A stretch of 8,716 nucleotides of DNA from Rhizobiales bacterium UBA697 (GTDB lineage: Bacteria > Pseudomonadota > Alphaproteobacteria > Rhizobiales > Ancalomicrobiaceae): contig DBMN01000064.1 in assembly GCA_002298965.1 (NCBI GenBank), forward strand, positions 1-8,716. The letters run 5' to 3'. Shown piece by piece: positions 1 through 4,400 of this stretch. Position numbers and translations under genes: made by a program. Position 1 is the first letter of the stretch. The number at the start of each line of letters is the position of its first letter. Below the pieces are notes generated by a model, which saw only the letters and a program-made list of their open reading frames with translations, searched no databases and was not told where the DNA came from.

Positions 1-93
1 GTCCCGGCGCTGGCCGCCGCCCTCGCCGCGCTCCTCCTGCGCCTGCGCTTCGGCGCCCGGATCGCGGCGCGCAGGCCCGGAAACCAGGCCTGA
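1..93 (+). CDS. C-terminal end of an unidentified, probably membrane, protein (partial)
   Basis: An open frame runs in from the left edge and stops with TGA at 91-93, leaving 30 residues. The first half is a run of Ala, Leu and Val (VPALAAALAALLLRLRFG), and the tail is basic (GARIAARRPGNQA). This is what the last transmembrane helix of a transporter or other integral membrane protein, with a short positively charged cytoplasmic tail, would look like. GC-rich codon use fits the window. The family cannot be named from this fragment, and a soluble Ala/Leu-rich C-terminus is also possible. No strong terminator follows it. Confidence 0.5.
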   Translation, partial: VPALAAALAALLLRLRFGARIAARRPGNQA

Positions 94-123
94 ACCACGT
101 TCCGCGACGTCGCCCCGGCGCCA

Positions 124-152
124 TGGGCAGAGCCCGAATTCTGTGCAATAAT
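124..152 (+). promoter_or_regulatory. candidate sigma-70-type promoter for the 49-residue peptide gene
   Basis: TGGGCA at 124-129 (4 of 6 to the -35 consensus) and AATAAT at 147-152 (5 of 6 to the -10 consensus) are separated by exactly 17 bp. Transcription would start near 159, giving a leader of about 35 nt before the ATG at 194. AT-rich hexamers are scarce in this GC-rich stretch, which makes the match more notable, but it is only a pattern match. Confidence 0.35.
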
Positions 153-193
153 CCAGGGAAGCAAGAGAGACTTCCTCGGGAGGGAAGCCGCAG

Positions 194-343
194 ATGAAGA
201 CGTCCATGCCCCTGCTCGTCGCGACCTTCGTCGCCGCAACGATCGTATCCCTGGTTCTGCCCAACATCGCCGGCGCGCAGCGCCCGGCGGCCAATCCGGC
301 CGTGGCGCAGGCCCCGTTGGGAACGCTCGCCGCCGCGCGCTGA
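194..343 (+). CDS. small predicted exported or membrane peptide, 49 aa
   Basis: This ORF encodes 49 residues from ATG at 194 to TGA at 341-343. An AGGGAA/GGGAGG Shine-Dalgarno lies about 7-10 nt upstream. The N-terminus is signal-like: MKTS, then a hydrophobic core at residues 6-22 (PLLVATFVAATIVSLVL), then NIAGAQ, where a signal peptidase I site of the form A-x-A is not perfect but IAGA/Q is plausible. The remainder (RPAANPAVAQAPLGTLAAAR) is short, Ala/Pro-rich and has no recognised domain. It could be a secreted peptide or a single-pass membrane peptide. I know no family for it. The promoter-like hexamers and good ribosome binding site support a real gene; the small size and lack of homology knowledge limit confidence. 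Confidence 0.5.
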   Translation: MKTSMPLLVATFVAATIVSLVLPNIAGAQRPAANPAVAQAPLGTLAAAR

Positions 344-375
344 CGCTCCACCGCCGTCCCGGCCCGACGATCTCA

Positions 376-405
376 CCCCTCGGCCGCTCCTCGCGGAGGC
401 CGGGG
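376..405 (+). terminator. GC-rich hairpin, possible terminator of the small peptide gene
   Basis: CCC and CGGCC (377-385) can pair with GGCCG and GGG (398-405), with a further TCC/GGA pairing inside. It starts about 30 nt after the stop codon at 343. There is no T-run after it, so intrinsic termination is uncertain. Confidence 0.3.
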
Positions 406-493
406 CCTTCGTCGTTCGCCCGGCCCGGGGAGACGCGCCCGCGCCCCGTCTGGTCGTTTCTCGAGCCGACTGCCCAAAAATCGAGCTGGCACA

Positions 494-510
494 TGCCCGC
501 GACGCAGGCA
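494..510 (+). promoter_or_regulatory. possible NtrC-type enhancer site upstream of glnK
   Basis: The sequence has the form TGC-N11-GCA with partial dyad symmetry (TGCC at 494-497, GGCA at 507-510), matching the 17-bp frame of the NtrC consensus. The centre lies about 109 bp upstream of the predicted sigma-54 start site, a usual enhancer distance. Internal positions match the NtrC consensus poorly, so this is a candidate only. Confidence 0.35.
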
Positions 511-584
511 TTTTCGCCGCCATCCCACCACGACCAACGTCTCTGCTCGAGACGCTTGCTCGCTGAACGGCGAATGAGCAGAAT

Positions 585-600
585 TGGCACGTGACTTGCT
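585..600 (+). promoter_or_regulatory. sigma-54 (RpoN) promoter of glnK-amtB
   Basis: TGGCAC (585-590), five bases, then TTGCT (596-600) is a full match to the RpoN consensus TGGCACG-N4-TTGCW. The invariant GG at 586-587 and GC at 598-599 are correctly spaced. The predicted start is near 611, 36 nt before the glnK ATG. glnK-amtB operons are classic NtrC/sigma-54 targets, so motif and context agree. Confidence 0.88.
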
Positions 601-646
601 CACGATTTCGCCAATTCGCATCGAAATTCCGCACCCGGGGGTTCGC

Positions 647-985
647 ATGAAGCTCGTCGTCGCCGTCATCAAGCCGTTCAAACTCGACGAGGTCCGCGAT
701 GCGCTGACCAAGCTCGAGATCCACGGCATGACCATCACCGAAGTGAAGGGCTACGGCCGCCAGAAGGGTCACGCCGAGATCTATCGCGGCGCCGAATACG
801 TCGTCAGCTTCCTGCCCAAGGTCCGTCTCGAGGTCGCCGTCGCCGACGGTCTGGTCGAAGCCACCGTCGAGGCGATCCGCACCGCCGCCCATTCCGGCCA
901 GATCGGCGACGGCAAGATCTTCGTCCTGCCGATCGAACAGGCCATGCGCATCCGCACCGCCGAGACCGGCGACGGCGCTCTCTGA
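647..985 (+). CDS. glnK: nitrogen regulatory protein P-II (GlnK)
   Basis: This is a trimeric P-II signal transducer that reads 2-oxoglutarate, ATP/ADP and, through uridylylation by GlnD, glutamine. Its T-loop plugs the AmtB channel when nitrogen is sufficient. The product from ATG 647 is 112 residues, the canonical P-II length. Visible key residues are Gln39 and Lys58 (2-oxoglutarate site), the T-loop RGAEY with Arg47 (the residue inserted into AmtB) and Tyr51 (uridylylation), and the nucleotide-binding set Gly87, Lys90, Arg101 and Arg103. An upstream in-frame TTG at 584 is rejected because it lies inside the sigma-54 -24 element and adds residues the family lacks. The ribosome binding site is weak (GGGGG at 637-641). 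It is named glnK rather than glnB because amtB follows 115 bp downstream. Regulation is expected by NtrC and RpoN. Confidence 0.96.
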   Translation: MKLVVAVIKPFKLDEVRDALTKLEIHGMTITEVKGYGRQKGHAEIYRGAEYVVSFLPKVRLEVAVADGLVEATVEAIRTAAHSGQIGDGKIFVLPIEQAMRIRTAETGDGAL

Positions 986-994
986 CCCCCGTCC

Positions 995-1032
995 GTCCGT
1001 CGCCGCCCGTGACGCGGGCGCGGCGGCCGGAC
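995..1032 (+). other. imperfect hairpin between glnK and amtB
   Basis: GTCCG (995-999) pairs with CGGAC (1028-1032), and GCCGC (1002-1006) pairs with GCGGC (1020-1024), with a small inner CCG/CGG pairing. It lies 10 nt after the glnK stop and lacks a T-run. It may damp read-through or protect the 3' end of glnK mRNA, which would fit GlnK being needed in different amounts from AmtB. GC-rich DNA forms such pairings by chance, so confidence is low. Confidence 0.3.
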
Positions 1033-1100
1033 AGACCATCGATCGAACGCGGCCGGGGGAAGGTCGCGATCGCTCATCCTCTCGACCGGAACCCACGCCC

Positions 1101-2402
1101 ATGTCGAAACTCGCGACGTCCCTCGCCGGGGCGATGCTCTTCCTTTGCCTCGGCTCCGCCGCCCGCGCCGCCGAGGGCGCCATCGACGCTGCCGACACCG
1201 GCTTCATGATGGTGGCCACCGCCCTCGTGCTGATGATGACGCTGCCCGGCCTGGCACTGTTCTACGCCGGCATGGTGCGCAAGAAGAGCCTGCTCGCCAT
1301 CATGGCCCAGTCGGTCGCCGCCACCGCGATCGTCTCGATCCTGTGGTTCGGTTTCGGCTATTCGCTCGCCTTCTCCGGCGACGGCGCGATGATCGGCGAC
1401 TTCGCCCGCCTGTTCGGCCACGGCATCGCCCCGACGACGACGATCGCCGCCGCGCCGACCATCCCGGAACTGCTGTTCATGGCCTATCAGATGACCTTCG
1501 CGGTCATCACCTGCGCCCTGGTCGGCGGCGCCGTCGCCGATCGCATGAACTTCGCCGCCTTTCTCGTCTTCTGCGTGGTGTGGCTGTTCCTGGTCTACGT
1601 GCCCTCCGCCCACTGGGTGTGGGGCGGCGGCTTCCTCGCCAGGCTCGGCGCCCTCGACTTCGCCGGCGGCACGGTCGTCCACATCAACGCCGGCATCGCC
1701 GGTCTGGTGGCGGCGATCGTGGTCGGCAAGCGCATGGGCTACGGCCGCGAGAACCTCGCGCCCTACGACCTGTCGATGGCGGTGATGGGCACCGGCCTGC
1801 TCTGGGTCGGCTGGTTCGGCTTCAACGGCGGATCGGCGCTGGCGGCCTCCTCGCGCGCCGTCTACGCCATCGTCGCCACCCACCTCTCGGCCTGCGCCGG
1901 CGCCATCGCCTGGACGACGCTGGAATGGCTCCACCGCGGCAAACCCTCGGTGCTCGGCATGATCTCGGGCGCCATCGCCGGCCTCGGCATGATCACCCCG
2001 GCCTCGGGCTACATCGAACCCTGGGCGGGCCTCGTCATCGGCCTCGTCGGCGGCGTCGCCTGCTACTGGTTCTGCACCTGGCTGAAGGTGCGGCTCGCCT
2101 ACGACGACAGCCTCGACGTCTTCGGCGTCCACGGCGTCGGCGGCCTGATCGGCACCACGCTGGTCGGCGTCTTCGCCACCGCCTCGGTCACCGGCGATGC
2201 CGCCCAGGCCGGCCTCGTCGACGGCAACTGGAAGCTCCTCGGCTTCCAGCTCGTCGCCGTCGGCGCGGTGACGGCGTGGTGCGTCGTCGGCACCTGGGTC
2301 GCGCTCAAGGTCGCCGGCCTGATCGCCCCGCTGCGCGTCGCCTCCGATCAGGAACGCGAGGGTCTCGACCTCGCCCTCCACGGCGAGACGCTGCACGCCT
2401 GA
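1101..2402 (+). CDS. amtB: ammonium transporter AmtB
   Basis: This is an inner-membrane Amt/Rh family ammonium channel, 433 residues, partner of the upstream GlnK. It has a cleavable-looking signal peptide (about residues 1-23, ending SAARA/AEG), as in E. coli AmtB, then about eleven membrane helices. The pore residues align with mature E. coli AmtB at a constant offset of +26: Phe133 and Phe241 (phenylalanine gate), Trp174 and Ser245 (outer recruitment site), Asp186, and the twin histidines His194 (VHINAG) and His344 (GVHGVGG), exactly 150 residues apart. The channel is therefore predicted to be fully functional. The cytoplasmic tail (LRVASDQEREGLDLALHGETLHA) has the E-GLD--LHGE motif seen in GlnK-regulated Amt proteins. 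The ribosome binding site is weak (GGAA about 10 nt upstream), and no separate promoter was found, so it is probably cotranscribed with glnK. Confidence 0.97.
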   Translation: MSKLATSLAGAMLFLCLGSAARAAEGAIDAADTGFMMVATALVLMMTLPGLALFYAGMVRKKSLLAIMAQSVAATAIVSILWFGFGYSLAFSGDGAMIGDFARLFGHGIAPTTTIAAAPTIPELLFMAYQMTFAVITCALVGGAVADRMNFAAFLVFCVVWLFLVYVPSAHWVWGGGFLARLGALDFAGGTVVHINAGIAGLVAAIVVGKRMGYGRENLAPYDLSMAVMGTGLLWVGWFGFNGGSALAASSRAVYAIVATHLSACAGAIAWTTLEWLHRGKPSVLGMISGAIAGLGMITPASGYIEPWAGLVIGLVGGVACYWFCTWLKVRLAYDDSLDVFGVHGVGGLIGTTLVGVFATASVTGDAAQAGLVDGNWKLLGFQLVAVGAVTAWCVVGTWVALKVAGLIAPLRVASDQEREGLDLALHGETLHA

Positions 2403-2431
2403 CGCTGCGTCGCCGAAATCGCCCGAAAGCC

Positions 2432-2463
2432 TCGAACGACGGCGAAAAACCGCCGTCGTTCGA
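2432..2463 (+). terminator. strong terminator hairpin after amtB
   Basis: A perfect 13-bp stem (2432-2444 with 2451-2463) closes a 6-nt loop AAAAAC, 29 nt after the amtB stop. There is no long T-run, but stem length and position make it the likely end of the glnK-amtB transcript. On the opposite strand the loop reads GTTTTT. Confidence 0.75.
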
Positions 2464-2503
2464 TCCTCGGTAGATTTCCCGTGGTGCCGCCGAATGCCGG
2501 GCA

Positions 2504-2512
2504 TGGTAGAAT
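2504..2512 (+). promoter_or_regulatory. extended -10 promoter for the hsp20 gene
   Basis: TGGTAGAAT matches the extended -10 form TGnTAnAAT. No good -35 is visible 17 bp upstream, which is tolerated by extended -10 promoters. The predicted start near 2519-2520 coincides with the first base of the leader hairpin, giving a leader of about 50 nt. I see no convincing RpoH-type heat-shock promoter. Confidence 0.45.
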
Positions 2513-2519
2513 CGTTCCG

Positions 2520-2562
2520 GTCGGGACAACGGGTCCCGACACCTCCCGCCAGTTCGTGGAGG
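2520..2562 (+). promoter_or_regulatory. structured hsp20 leader that may mask the ribosome binding site (candidate RNA thermometer)
   Basis: Two hairpins lie in tandem just before the gene. The first is a perfect 8-bp stem (GTCGGGAC 2520-2527 with GTCCCGAC 2533-2540, loop AACGG). The second pairs CCTCC (2542-2546) with the GGAGG Shine-Dalgarno (2558-2562) across an 11-nt loop. Small heat-shock genes in rhizobia are commonly controlled by ROSE-type RNA thermometers that occlude the ribosome binding site. This leader has that layout but lacks the usual UYGCU motif, and the second stem is only five pairs. Function is inferred from structure and context only. Confidence 0.4.
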
Positions 2563-2569
2563 AAGAGCC

Positions 2570-3070
2570 ATGGCCAAGAAGTCCGACAAGCTTCCCGTCC
2601 GTGTCGCCGACAACGACGAAACCCTCCGCGACGCCGGTTGGCCGCTGGTCACCGACCTCGCGCACGAGACGAGCCGCGTCTTCGACCTCGCCGATCCCGG
2701 CCGGGCCGAAGCGCCGATGCCGGAGCGTCTCCCCGGCACGCGCGGCACCTGGATGCCCTCGGTCGACCTCGTCGAACGCGACGGCGCCTGGGTGATCGCC
2801 TGCGACGTGCCCGGCTTCACCGCAGAGACCCTCGACGTCGCCGTCACCGGCGACTTCGTCACCCTGACGGGCAACCGGTCCGCCCGGCACGAGACCGCCG
2901 CGTCGATCGAGACGCACGGCGTATCCTTCGTCCGCGCCTTCCGCCTGCCCGACGACGTCGATCGCGCCGCGATCACCGCGGAACTGCGTGGCGACACGCT
3001 GATCGTCACGCTCCACAAGACGACACCGAAGGCGTCCTCGGCGCGGGAGATGGACACGCGGGCAGCGTGA
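2570..3070 (+). CDS. Hsp20 / alpha-crystallin family small heat-shock protein
   Basis: This is a small cytoplasmic holdase of 166 residues that would bind unfolding proteins without ATP. The start is fixed by a strong GGAGG ribosome binding site 7 nt upstream. After an N-terminal arm of about 60 residues, the alpha-crystallin domain spans about 61-150: WMPSVDLVERDGAWVIACDVPGF, then a strand pair around DFVTLTGNRS, then FVRAFRLPDDVD and the closing AELRGDTLIVTLHK, which corresponds to the conserved A-x-x-x-GVL segment with Asp-Thr in place of Val. The C-terminal tail (TTPKASSAREMDTRAA) has no I-x-I/V motif, the element that usually docks one dimer on the next, so oligomers may be small or dynamic. 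It is probably a single-gene transcript with its own promoter and leader. The exact subfamily (IbpA/HspA or Hsp18) cannot be assigned. Confidence 0.9.
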   Translation: MAKKSDKLPVRVADNDETLRDAGWPLVTDLAHETSRVFDLADPGRAEAPMPERLPGTRGTWMPSVDLVERDGAWVIACDVPGFTAETLDVAVTGDFVTLTGNRSARHETAASIETHGVSFVRAFRLPDDVDRAAITAELRGDTLIVTLHKTTPKASSAREMDTRAA

Positions 3071-3082
3071 TCTCCCGCGCCG

Positions 3083-3105
3083 GCCTTCGCCCCACCGGCG
3101 AAGGC
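3083..3105. terminator. bidirectional terminator between hsp20 and the ferredoxin gene
   Basis: A perfect 9-bp inverted repeat (GCCTTCGCC 3083-3091 with GGCGAAGGC 3097-3105, loop CCACC) sits 13 nt after the hsp20 stop and 47 nt beyond the stop of the convergent ferredoxin gene. It is well placed to end both transcripts. There is no T-run on either side. Confidence 0.6.
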
Positions 3106-3151
3106 GGCGACGGACCGACGCGCCGACGTGCGCCGTCGCGACTTCGGATGC

Positions 3152-3484
3152 TCACACCTTCGGAACGATCGCCAGTCGTTCGACGATCTCGCCCTTGACC
3201 AGATGGGTGTCGACGATCTCGTCGACGTCGGCCTCGGTCTTGGGCGCGTACCACACGCCCTGCGGATAGACGACCATCAGCGGCCCGGCACGGCAGAAGC
3301 CGAGGCAACCGGTCGCCGTCATCGCCACTTCCGGGTTCTGCAGCGATTCCACGCCCCACTGCAGGCGCTTCCACAACGGCTCCGCCCCCTGCGCACCGCA
3401 CGAGCCGCGCGGATGACCCGGCGGCCGGCTCTGGAAGCAGGCGAAGACGTGATGCTTGAACACCTGCGGAATTTCCGACGACAT
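3152..3484 (-). CDS. Shethna-type thioredoxin-fold [2Fe-2S] ferredoxin
   Basis: This is a 110-residue one-electron carrier of the thioredoxin-like [2Fe-2S] ferredoxin family (relatives include Azotobacter Shethna protein I, the Aquifex and Clostridium pasteurianum [2Fe-2S] ferredoxins, and the NuoE domain). The four cluster ligands are in the family spacing: Cys16 and Cys29 (C-x12-C, within HHVFACFQSRPPGHPRGSCG) and Cys60 and Cys64 (TGCLGFC). The flanking RPPGHPRGSCGAQGAE and TGCLGFCRAGP-VVYP segments are signature sequence. No signal peptide is present, so it is cytoplasmic. The ribosome binding site (GAGGAG, about 6 nt upstream) supports the start at 3484. It diverges from the TPR gene across 128 bp and converges on hsp20. 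The redox partner is unknown. Relatives in diazotrophs suggest, but do not prove, a link to nitrogen metabolism. Confidence 0.9.
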   Translation of the reverse strand: MSSEIPQVFKHHVFACFQSRPPGHPRGSCGAQGAEPLWKRLQWGVESLQNPEVAMTATGCLGFCRAGPLMVVYPQGVWYAPKTEADVDEIVDTHLVKGEIVERLAIVPKV

Positions 3485-3558
3485 CGCCTGCTCCTCGTGA
3501 CCGTGGACGATCGGTGTTTCCCCTTATTCAAGGCCCGTGCCGCGCCGTCCAGCCCTCG

Positions 3559-3573
3559 GCGCGATTCTTGCCA
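3559..3573 (-). promoter_or_regulatory. weak sigma-54-like element upstream of the ferredoxin gene
   Basis: On the minus strand, TGGCAAG-AATC-GCGC keeps the invariant GG-N10-GC spacing and six of seven bases of the -24 half, but the -12 half has GCGC instead of TTGC. The start would be near 3547, about 63 nt ahead of the ATG. No TGT-N10-ACA (NifA) site was seen further upstream. This is speculative. Confidence 0.22.
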
Positions 3574-3612
3574 TGACGCTGGGGAAAGCACTGAAATGCG
3601 AGGAAAGCCGAC

Positions 3613-4110
3613 ATGTCGAGCGAAAGCGGCGCGCAGCGCCGGCGGATCGAGGACGCGATCGACTTCGGCGACGTGTCGGACGACGTGAACGAAATCCTAC
3701 AAAGAGGCGTCGTCGCCTACCGCACCGACCGCGCTGCCGCCGACGCCGCCTTCCGCGCGGCACTGGCGCTCGACCCGCGTTCGCTCGCCACCTGGTTCTG
3801 CCTCTACAAGATCCACACCTATTCCGGCGATCTCGACGCCGCGCTCGAGGCGGCCGAAGGCGGCCTGCGCGAGGCGGCGCGCGCCGCCAACCTCGCCCCC
3901 GACTGGCGGGACTGGATCGGGGACGAGATCTCGCTCGCCGGCCCCGGCCGCTTCGCGCTCTACACGCTGAAGGCCCTCGCCTTCATCCGCCTGCGCCGCG
4001 ACGAGGCGGCGGAGGCCCGCGCCGTGCTCGACGCCCTCGCCCGCCTCGACCCGACCGACGCCGTCGGCGGCTCGGTCGTCGACGCCATCTGGCGCGGCGC
4101 CACGACGTAG
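3613..4110 (+). CDS. small TPR-repeat protein of unknown function
   Basis: This is a 165-residue soluble helical protein. The start at 3613 follows a GAGGAA ribosome binding site. Residues about 27-57 (ILQRGVVAYRTDRAAADAAFRAALALDP) and 58-91 (SLATWFCLYKIHTYSGDLDAALEAAEGGLREAAR) fit two tetratricopeptide units, with the typical small-residue and aromatic positions and a terminal ALDP. A linker with conserved-looking aromatics follows (APDWRDWIGDEISLAGPGRFALYTLKALAFIRLRR), then a third TPR-like helix pair at about 115-147 (EARAVLDALARLDPTD). Such proteins act as binding scaffolds; the partner is unknown. There is no signal peptide, membrane helix or catalytic motif. It is divergent from the [2Fe-2S] ferredoxin gene over a 128-bp shared promoter region, which suggests joint regulation. 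A hairpin at 4112-4158 ends it. Confidence 0.78.
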   Translation: MSSESGAQRRRIEDAIDFGDVSDDVNEILQRGVVAYRTDRAAADAAFRAALALDPRSLATWFCLYKIHTYSGDLDAALEAAEGGLREAARAANLAPDWRDWIGDEISLAGPGRFALYTLKALAFIRLRRDEAAEARAVLDALARLDPTDAVGGSVVDAIWRGATT

Positions 4111-4111
4111 A

Positions 4112-4158
4112 AGACGCGAAGACGCGGCGACCCCTCCGGCTCGCCGCGCCTCGCGTCT
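4112..4158. terminator. large two-part hairpin between the TPR gene and ybdD
   Basis: AGACGCG (4112-4118) pairs with CGCGTCT (4152-4158), and inside it CGCGGCGA (4123-4130) pairs with TCGCCGCG (4141-4148), leaving a 10-nt loop: fifteen pairs with a small internal loop. It sits between convergent stop codons (4110 and 4173), so it probably terminates both transcripts. AAGACGCG is repeated in tandem at 4111-4126, allowing register shifts of the outer stem. Confidence 0.65.
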
Positions 4159-4172
4159 CTCGATCGTCTGCC

Positions 4173-4400
4173 TCAGCAGCAGCGGAACGTGCCGTTCGGC
4201 CCCGCGCCGTAGCGCTTGTCCTGACGCTCGCGGAAGAACTCCGTCCGCGTCATCACGGGCTGGTCGGGGTGATTGGCCTGCCGGTGGGCGACGTAGTTGT
4301 CGTAGTCCGGCACGCCGACCATCAGTCGGGCGGTCTTGGCGACCGCCCGTCCGAAGGCCTTTCCGTCAGGCAGCGTCAGCCCGCAGATTCGGCACGTCAT
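4173..4400 (-). CDS. ybdD: YbdD/YjiX family small protein, CstA partner
   Basis: This is a short cytoplasmic protein of 75 residues, usually encoded directly after cstA/btsT, where it is thought to support uptake by the transporter. The signature is clear: ARLMVGVPDYDNYVAHRQANHPDQPVMTRTEFFRERQDKRYG, ending in the family's terminal Cys-Cys. The start at 4400 has a GGGAG ribosome binding site 7 nt upstream. An in-frame ATG at 4427 would add nine residues and lacks such a site. The gene overlaps the end of cstA by 35 bp in another frame, indicating translational coupling. Its N-terminus (MTCRICGLTLPDGKAFG) is about ten residues longer than in E. coli YbdD and carries a Cys-x-x-Cys at 3-6; with the final Cys pair this could bind metal or form a disulfide. 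Confidence 0.92.
   Translation of the reverse strand: MTCRICGLTLPDGKAFGRAVAKTARLMVGVPDYDNYVAHRQANHPDQPVMTRTEFFRERQDKRYGAGPNGTFRCC

Noticed and set aside
584..646. N-terminally extended start for glnK
   Set aside because: The TTG at 584 falls inside the sigma-54 -24 element and upstream of the predicted transcription start; P-II proteins begin at the ATG at 647.
1074..2504. Long minus-strand open frame antisense to amtB (476 codons)
   Set aside because: It is the complement of a GC-rich membrane protein gene. Its product is almost entirely Gly, Asp, Glu, Arg and His without any domain, and amtB on the other strand is unambiguous.
2481..3198. Plus- and minus-strand frames overlapping hsp20
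   Set aside because: They are shifted or antisense readings of the alpha-crystallin gene, with Arg/Pro-rich products.
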